Shown piece by piece: positions 56,108 to 64,000 of a DNA stretch of 64,000 nt. A model generated the notes under the pieces. That model had not been told where the DNA came from and ran no database searches. It saw nothing but the letters and a program-made list of their open reading frames with translations. The translations under genes were made by a program, and so were the position numbers. Numbering within the stretch: the first letter of the stretch is position 1; each line of letters opens with the position of its first letter. This DNA is from Orychophragmus violaceus (Eukaryota > Streptophyta > Magnoliopsida > Brassicales > Brassicaceae): assembly GCA_030180135.1 (NCBI GenBank), contig CM058229.1, forward strand, positions 46,837,522-46,901,521, read 5' to 3'.

Positions 56108-58271
56108 GATATAACCGGACTGTGACCGGAAATCATCTTTGTCTCTTGGTAACTTGCCTTTCAGACTCTACCGACTTGTAGCACCTCACTTTCTCCGTAA
56201 ATCAAGAACTTATCCTAAGTATTTTCCAAATACTTGAGGATATTCATTACGTCTATCCAGTGATTCTTTGCTGGATTTGACTGGTCTTTACTTGTCTTGC
56301 TTAACAATAAAGCAACATCAAAACAAGTACGTGTCATGGCATACATGATAGATCCAATTGCCGACGCATATGGAATCTCATCCATGCATTCAAGCTCAGC
56401 AGTTATCGTAGGACACTGTTTCTTGCTTAACGTAATGCCATGTGACATTGGCATAAAACCCTTCTTGGAATGCTGAAAACGTGTAGGACTTTGTCAATAT
56501 AAGAATCCTGACTTTGTCCTATCAGCTCTTTTGGATCTCTATCTTTAGATCCAAAATCCAAGAACTTACGTGGCTTTACCCATATCAATCATAAAACCAA
56601 CTCCCAAGCCAGTCCTTTACCGACTGCAGCATTGGAACGTTATTTCTGAGAATCAGTATGTCATCGACATACACTATGAGAAATGCAACATCGCTCCCAC
56701 TTATCTATTAGTAAACGCACAGTTCCATCTCGTTCCTGTTCAAGTCAAAACCTTGACTACTTCAACAGAACGAAGATTCCAACTCCGATATGTTTGCTTC
56801 TATCCATGAATGGATCGATGAAGCTAACTTACATACAGTATAATTTTTCGGAGTCCGGGCTCACTTTCGCTTCTGTGAATTTCGCAGGTTCGTCACTTTC
56901 AATGATCATCAGATCATGGCAACTAATCACGAGAAATCACTCTCGGATTAGTGACGGATTCATTCAGATCTGCGAACTTCAGGCTCTACAGGTGTAGATT
57001 CTACAGAAATCTGTAAATCCATCCGCTGCTCTCCCTCAACAGGTTGAGCAGCCTCCTGTATTTCTCGAATTTCTTCGAGTTATACTTTTACTCCCACTGT
57101 TCTTCTTGGAAAGCAACTTTCCTTTTAGAAAACAGAATTCCGAACAACCTAACTTCGTTTTCGGAATGGACGTAAAAAATAACAAGCCTTGGTTTCCCTA
57201 GGACAACCAGCGAAGTAGCTCAACTACAAATACTCAGTAAAGACGAATTTGGATCATTTCCAGTCCACATTTATGTGGTGTCTTTCAACTGATATTGGTG
57301 GAACTATTTCAGTGTAAACTTAGATATTTCTAGAGCGTTATTCTTAAAGAATATCATGGAAGATTCGTGTGACTCATCTTTAATCATTTCTAATAAGATT
57401 TGATTCTTTCTCACAGAAACACCTCAAGGTTTTCAGGAGAAATGAGCTGTGAAACGACTTCACACTCATTCAGATGATCACACCATCAATGACTTAAGTA
57501 TTCTCACTCGTGATCTAATCCAGAGTCTCAATACTTCTGTCACTCAGATTCTATACCTCATTCTGGAACTCTTTCGACCATTTCAAAGAATTCCGACTCG
57601 TGTCTCATCAAATGAACACAGTCATACTCACTGAAGTAATCAGTAAATATAATGAAGTACAGGAAATTTTCTCTGGCATTACTGCTTATCGGGTCACATA
57701 CATGAGTATGTTCAAGGTCCAATAAGCCTTTGGGCTTTTCTCTAGCTCGGCTAAGATGGGCCCTTTGTCTTTTGGTCCAGTAAGCAGAATTCAAGTCTCA
57801 TAAGATATCCGATCAAATGAGCCCAAAAGTCCATAACTATGGGGTTTCTGAATCCGACTTACTCTATGTGACCAAGAACAAAACCCATTCCTTGGTTTAA
57901 ACCAATTCGGTATTTATGTTACATTTAGGCACTCTTTGGTTTAAGATATAAAACCCATTCCTTGAATAGGGTGCTACAATCAATATTTCATTGAGATCAA
58001 AAGAACAAAACTTGTCTTTTATCAAAATGAAAAACATTCAAATCCTTACAAGAAAATGAAAGACAACTCTGCTTAAAGCAGGTACATTGTAGCAATTACT
58101 TAATACAAAACCAAGCCTCAAAGGCATCTACAAGTGAAAACCCTACGGCTGAGGCAGCATCCATAGCTCCTTCCAGACATGCAGTTCCACTTGTCCTTCC
58201 TTCAACGTTCTACTGTTGCTTAGGCTCTGCATATTATAACAAATATCAGTGCCACAACCAGTATCCAATAC
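56108..58271 (-). pseudogene. Decayed pol of B4, right of element A
   Basis: RNase H and RT scraps (IPYASAIGSIMYAMT at about 56330-56380; YVDD box near 56660-56671), an integrase piece (57558-57794, ending VERVPE-stop) and the protease start VLDTDCGTD after the gag TAG. The shared lesions of family B are present, with private ones such as a duplicated patch near 57870-57960. Confidence 0.84.
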
Positions 58272-59162
58272 CTATAAGGTAGAACTTGAAGTAATAACAT
58301 GAATACCTGAGGAAGTAGTCTCATACATCAACTTCAACTCCTCATAATCTTCCATGAATTTAATGCAATCTCTCTTCCAATGCCCAGTCTCTTTACAGTA
58401 GCAGCACTTACCAACGTAAGATGTATCTGACTCGGGCTCAGAAGACACACGCTTGCCATGATTCAAAATCTGGACAACTTTGTCTTCACCCTTGTCAGCA
58501 CTAGGTTTAGTAAACCTACCCTTCTCCATTATGAGATTATACAGGGTACTCTTCACGTTTGGCTCAACTGTCTTGAGCATATCATGCAGTTCAGTCAGCG
58601 TCTTCGTTAAGCCTTTCTTGATATAGTTCCTTTTGAACTTATCATAGCTTGACGGCAGTGACTGCAGAATGATCTCAGTTGCCAATTCTTGGCTAACTGG
58701 ATAATCCAGTTTCCTCAGGTTATCAATGTAACCCATCATTTTACTGACATGAGGACTCACTGGATGATCATTTGGTAGCTTGCAGCTAGTGAGAGACTTA
58801 ACCAACTGGTATCTCTCCACTCTTACCTGCTCCTGAAATTTCAATTTCAGGCTGCTGATCATCTCTATTGGCGACTCCATGTTCTAATATTGTTTCAGCA
58901 AATCTGAGTCCATGGTAGCCAATATCAGACCACGCACATCTACCGCATCATTATAATGCTTATTCCAAGCATCATATACTGCATGAGAGGCATTGGACCC
59001 GATCCTCTCGGGGAGAGCTTTCTCATGGACATAGTCCTTTCTCTCCTGCCTGAGGACTAGCCTCAGGTTCCGCGACCAAGTCAAGAAATTTGATCCGTTC
59101 AGTTTGTCCATTTCAAGGACAGACCGGATCGAGAAAGTGTTTTGATTGTTTGTGCTAGTCAT
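58272..59162 (-). pseudogene. Copia gag of B4, one nonsense codon
   Basis: Same 296-codon Gag frame as B2/B3, but a TAG replaces GAG after LLKQY (58881-58886). It therefore reads as 92 codons and then an internal 202-codon open part containing the CCYCKETGHWKRDC knuckle. The terminal TAG before VLDTDCG is as in the other copies. Confidence 0.9.
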
Positions 59163-60770
59163 AACTGAAATTTAGAGATAAATAGAGTTTTAGTTATTCA
59201 GTTCATCAAAGAGTAATCTTAATAACTTATAAGAAAACTCGCATTGCATTCAAAATTTCTTTGTTTAACCTCATAAGAATGCAATGATTCCGAGACCCAT
59301 GTTCAGCTAAATCCAAAGTGGGCCACTGGCCGTCACCCAGAAGTAGCTTCACTTGGTAAGCATACACACAGCTAGTTATATCCAATAACTCTCGGTTGTG
59401 AATTGGGCCCAAGGCCCAATACACCAGATGTCTCAAGGCCCGGGACTCCCGATGGCCCAGTCAAGGAAACCAATCTCTTACAGCCAAATAATCACTAAAG
59501 TCTGGGACTCCCAATGAAATTAGTGACTATATACTACTTTACTTACGCAAAAACAGACACCTCACACTGTAAGCCATATCTGTAATTGAATAAGCGTTAA
59601 GTAGCTGACAAGATTGGGCAAGACATCCAAGCTTGATATTGGTTTTGAGGATTTTAGGTTTCAATAGATTTCCTCCCAAAAATAGAAGATTACTATTTTG
59701 GGAAACTTTCCATTTCAGGTAACTTACTAAATATGGAAACTTTCTATTTAGGGAAACCTACTATTTTTAGAAACTTTCTAAATTTGGAAACTTACTATTT
59801 CCAAAAATTTCCCAACATGCCAAAATTAGAAACTTCTAATATTAGAAGCTCTCTAATTTAATGTTTTATTAAAGTTTTCGGTTGGGTCACAAATTATAGG
59901 CCCAATTCTTGGCCCAAGACCACAGAATTCCAATTGGCCCAATAATTTGACATAACCGAGTCGGTTCATTAATTCTGGTCCAAGACCAAATTAACTACTA
60001 AATCCAACTGGTTATTTACTAAACCAGACCAGCTCTAAATTATTTGGTCCAACCAAATCAAACTTAGACCAGCCTTCGGTTTAGGTTAAAATTCAATTTT
60101 TTGAATTTAAATCCGGTTTAACCAGAAATTAAATAATACCAATTGTATTAAATAATTTCCAGCAAACCGCGATTTGGGTTAACCGCTTGAACCATACATT
60201 AATTAAATAATTAATCAATTCATACAAAGCAATCACTTTACGATCATGTGATCACTTATGAACAAAACGATTTTGACCTATTCAAATTCGCTTGAACCAT
60301 GACTTTTTCCAAATCACTTATAGATAAAAACGATTCTTAATTAGCAAATTAAACAAATCGATTCTCATGATTGTAATACAAAGTCAACTTGCGATTTCTT
60401 AATTACAAAACGAAATCAACAATACGGTTCTTATTATTAAGCAAAGTCATCTTATGATTCAAAAGGTCAAAATGCGATTGACATTCACATAAGACAAAAA
60501 ACGATTTTGACATTCAAATTACGATCGATTATGACATTCAAATAAGACAAAAACGATTTTGATCATTGACAAACTTTATCAAATCGTTTCTTAATTATAA
60601 GACAAAGTCAACTTTCGATTCATACCAAGCAATGTTATCATGCGATTTCTTAATTTCTAGGTTTTCCAAGTTTCAATCAATTTTACTCATTAAAATCGAT
60701 TCATCAAACTAATAAACAACCTAGTATGATCCAAAAAGCAAAAACCTAATGACCTAGGCTCTGATACCAC
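59163..60770 (-). other. 5' leader of B4 with primer-binding site
   Basis: Primer-binding site at 60758-60769 (plus strand GCTCTGATACCA). GGGACTCCC palindromes occur near 59444 and 59505, GGCCACTGGCC near 59322-59332, and GAAACTTTCT repeats at 59690-59850. 60230-60660 is a run of near-repeats of AAAACGATTTTGA / AAAGTCA. No CGATCGAT block was noticed here, unlike B3. Confidence 0.8.
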
Positions 60771-61410
60771 TGAAGGATTATGTGTGTTCATAGGTTTAAT
60801 TGTCAGATTACAACCTAACATAATCAACTAGGATCTAGGTGATTTGCAGTTGAATCATAAACAGATCAGGATCATTACCTTGTGATTGCAGCGGATTGAT
60901 CAAAGGAATATCGAGATCTGCAAGAGCTGATGATTACCGGCTCCTCCTAGGTATCCACACGCTTACAAGCTACTGGATCAGGCTGCTAGACCAAGCTGGA
61001 ACAACAGAGAGAGAGAGGACGGCCAGACCTAAAAGAAATCACAGACTGCTAGGCTTAATGGCGCCTCCCTCTTGCTTATATGGGCCCAAGTAATTAAACT
61101 AATGGCCTATTAGGCTTTTGGGCCCAAGACCCAAATCAGACAAAAGACTGTCTTTTGTCTGGCCCAATTCTCTGTACAAATACAGTAAATGCCTTGCATC
61201 TTACCGTATTAATTCCATTTAACTTTCCCGTTAGCTATGGTGTGTGACCCTTTGGGATCATACAATACTGGTAATAAGTCCTAAACTTATAGATCAAGAG
61301 CGGGCTCTAGCAAGTCATCATGATCACCCAGTATTTATGACTTATGTCTGATCTCGACACTTATCATACTTTCTAGAGATAGTACAGTAGATTTCAGGAC
61401 ATTCCCAACA
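60771..61410 (-). repeat. 5' LTR of B4
   Basis: 640 bp, pairs with 46540-47179. A splice-donor-like CACAAG|GTAATG (minus strand) lies near 60878-60889. Confidence 0.93.
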
Positions 61411-61415
61411 CATTC

Positions 61416-64000
61416 CACATAACTCCGAATAGAGATGCCTTGTTTGATCTTCAGGAAATCAATGGAGGAAAAGTGTTAATGGCTAACAACACTTACAGTG
61501 AGGTCAAGGGAATAGGAAAGATTAAGATTCGAAATTTTGATAACTCGATGGTTATCTTAACCGACGTAAGATACATTCCAGGGATGAGTCGAAATCTGAT
61601 CTCATATGGGCTGCTGGAGAAAGCTGGTTGCAGATACGAAGGAAACGATTTTATGGTGCACTTCTACAAAGGAGATAAAAAGGTGTTGACTGGCAAGTAC
61701 AACGAAGGCCTATATTATCTACAAGGAGAAGTGTTGAATGGCGAGGTTAACTCCTTAAAGGCAGAAATTGATTTGACTCGAATGTGGCACTCTAGGTTGG
61801 GTCACAAGAGTTCAAACAATATGGAAATGCTGGTAAAAGAGGGGTACATTGACAAGAAAGAGATCGACAAGCTTGGTTTCTGTGAGGGTTGTGTATTGGG
61901 AAAGTCTCAGAAGCAGAGTTTTCCGACTGCCAGACATACAACAAAAGGCATTCTGGACTACATACACTCAGACTTATGGGGTTCTCCTTCTACCCCAGAA
62001 AGTCTAGGAGGATGCAAATATTTCATCAGCTTCATCGATGATTTTTCCAGGAAGGTCTGGATTTACTTCTTGAAATCAAAGGATCAAGCATTTCAAAAGT
62101 TTAAGGAGTGGAAGGTGGAGACTGAAAATCGAATGAAGTTGAAGATCAAGTATATCAGAACCGACAACGGGCTTGAGTTCTGCAATACACAGTTTGACAA
62201 TCTGTGCAAGGAATCTGGGATCACAAGGCACAAAATATGCACTTACACACCTCAACAAAATGGCGTGTCTGAACGGATGAATAGAACAATTATGGACAAG
62301 GTTAGAAGTATGTTGGCAGAGACGGGACTTGGACAAGAATTTTGGGCCGAAGCTGCTTCCACAGCTGTGTATCTGATTAACAGATCACCAAATTCAACTC
62401 TGAATTTTAAACTGCCAGAGGAGCTATGGAGTGGCTCAAAGCCAGACCTAAAACACCGACGGTTTGGCTGCACAGCATATGTCCACAGGGTTCAGGAGAA
62501 GACTAAGCCAAGAGCTGTAAAAGGGGTGTTTGTTGGTTATCCTTTCGGAGTTAAGGGCTACAGGGTATGGATCTCAGAAGAAGGAAAGTGTGAAACTAGC
62601 AGGAATGTAGTATTTCATGAGGAAGAAGTCTACAAAGACACACTTAAAGATACTGTAACTAAGGAAAAGTCTGCAAAAGATTTGGAAAATCGCAGAACAA
62701 GGAGAGTCACTTTTAGTGACGACTTAATACAGGGACCTTCAGGCACAGAAGCACAAACAAGGTCTCAACAAGATTATCAATCTCTTGAATCAGAAAATTC
62801 TGAAGAATCTGAAAATTCTGAAGAATCTGAAATTCCTGAGCAAGATAATCAGCCTCTGGAATCAGGAAATTCAGAAGAGTCTGAAAATTCTGAGGAATCA
62901 GAAGGTTCTGAAGAATCAGAGGAAGAGTTTGGGGAATCAAATGTGGATGCATCTCTTCGCAGTTACATCCTTGCAAGAGATAGAAAGGTGAGAACAAACC
63001 GAAAGAAACCAGCACGGTTTGAGGATCAAAATTTTGTAGCATATGCTCTTTCTGCAGCAGAGGACATCGAAGTTGATGAACCAAAGAGTTTCGCAGAAGC
63101 TAGGAAAAGCAGAAACTGGAAGCACTGGAACAATGCTGCAAAAGAGGAAATTGATTCTTTGGACAGAAATCATACTTGGGATTTGATTGAGAAACCATCG
63201 AAGCAAAGGGTGATTGGATGCAAATGGGTATTCAAATTGAAGCCAGGAATACCAGGAGTTGAGAAGCAGAGGTATAAAGCTAGATTGGTAGCTAAGGGCT
63301 TTTCACAGAAAGAGGGAATTGATTACAACGAAGTGTTTTCACCAGTTGTAAAACATGTTTCCATCAGAGTAATGCTATCAGCTGTAACAAACATGGATTA
63401 TGAGTTGGAGCAGCTTGATGTCAAAACAGCATTCTTACATGGAGATTTAGAGGAAAGGATTCTAATGGAGAAGCCAGAAGGGTTTATTCTTAAAGGGAAT
63501 GAGAATAAGGTCTGCTTACTTCGAAAGTCTCTATATGGGCTAAAACAATCACCAAGGCAGTGGAACTTGAAATTTGATAGTTTCATGAAGGAAGAAGGAT
63601 TTATAAGGAGTCAGAGAGACCCATGTATTTATATGAGAAACACACGGTCTGACAAGGCAATATATCTCCTACTCTACGTCGATGCTATGTTGATAGCTTC
63701 AGGAAATATCAAAGAGATCAGAAAGGTGAAGGAAAGTTTAGGAAGAAAATTCGAGATGAAGGATTTGGGGAAGGCATCACGGATTTTGGGGATGGATATA
63801 ATCAGAGATAGAACTAAAGGTGAATTGGTTTTATCACAAGAAAACTACCTAAACAAAGTTCTAAATACATTTGGCATGACAGAAAGTAAGGCGGTTGTTA
63901 CTCCTATTGCTACTCATTTCAAACTTAGAAGCCTAACTAAGCAAGAATTCGAGTCTGAAGCTGCCTATATGGAAAACATACCTTACGCAAGTGCAGTGGG
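61416..64000 (+). CDS. Copia pol of element C (protease to RT), truncated by window, RT active site altered
   Basis: Open for the full 2585 bases. It continues the protease (HITPNRDAL, LTDVRYIPGMSRNL). Integrase has MWHSRLGHKSSNNME...CEGCVLGK and a DDE core (HSDLWGSP; TDNGLEF; NGVSERMNR). Then come an acidic linker rich in NSEESE repeats (62780-62940), and reverse transcriptase (ARLVAKGFSQKEGIDY, LDVKTAFLHGDLEE, YGLKQSPRQW). The RT box reads YVDA instead of YVDD: the codon 63684-63686 is GCT where GAT or GAC is expected, which removes one of two catalytic aspartates. RNase H lies beyond the edge. The enzyme is expected to be inactive although the frame is open. Confidence 0.92.

Larger units (their letters stand above)
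46540..61410 (-). mobile_element. Family B copia element B4, split by element A
   Basis: Minus strand, target duplication CATTC (46535-46539 and 61411-61415). LTRs of 640 bp each (46540-47179 and 60771-61410) differ at about four bases by eye. The internal part is 47180-48357 plus 56108-60770, interrupted by element A with GATAT duplicated. Pol is decayed and gag has one nonsense codon. Confidence 0.95.
45014..64000 (+). mobile_element. Copia element C, split by B4, runs off right edge
   Basis: LTR, leader and gag at 45014-46539, then the 14.9-kb B4/A nest, then pol from 61411. CATTC at 46535-46539 is duplicated at 61411-61415, and the pol frame continues exactly across the insertion (protease motif DSGCSF before, HITPN after). 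Confidence 0.95.

Overview
This window looks like plant nuclear DNA, most likely pericentromeric heterochromatin of a Brassicaceae species. I see no ordinary host gene, rRNA or tRNA gene. Nearly every base can be placed in a transposable element: Ty1/copia LTR retrotransposons primed by initiator tRNA-Met, Athila-like Ty3/gypsy elements primed by a tRNA-Asp-type site, and one large Mutator-like element (MULE) carrying a Ulp1 protease gene. The family assignment to Brassicaceae rests on the DUF1985/Ulp1 MULE and Athila-type sequences and is an inference.

Layout, left to right. 1-3749 is a minus-strand copia element (family A, copy A2) running off the left edge, with its LTR at 2667-3322. It is followed by a 576-bp near-perfect inverted repeat (arms 3140-3715 and 3750-4325) whose right arm is fused into a chimeric LTR (4143-4676). 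From there a related family B copia tandem, B1-B2, runs to 16672 (LTR-internal-LTR-internal-LTR). From about 16677 to 33790 lies the MULE. It holds a decayed DUF1985 gene and a spliced Ulp1 cysteine protease on the plus strand, a 172-bp tandem array, and a spliced, apparently intact MURA-type transposase on the minus strand. The MULE is interrupted by family B copy B3 (24822-32221, target duplication CCAAT). From about 33800 to 45000 lies a decayed Athila-like element, interrupted by a younger gag-protease-only gypsy element D (37111-43837, target duplication GTAAA). From 45014 a copia element C begins and runs off the right edge. Inside it sits family B copy B4 (46540-61410, target duplication CATTC), and inside B4 sits a young, almost intact family A element (48358-56107, target duplication GATAT).

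How the parts relate. Family A encodes a full gag-pol polyprotein. Family B copies share the same pol lesions but keep a 296-codon gag open in two of four copies, so family B probably spread as a Gag-only parasite after losing pol. A-type elements are the obvious candidate supplier of enzymes. The MULE has the organisation of elements that carry an anti-silencing or accessory gene convergent to the transposase. Its non-coding parts (ends, three introns, intergenic array, transposase upstream region) are full of a TCAGAC/GTCTGA motif, which suggests a sequence-specific protein-DNA system worth testing. LTR pairs differ by only a few bases (A about 2 of 679, B4 about 4 of 640, B3 about 6 of 674, counted by eye), so much of the nest is recent.
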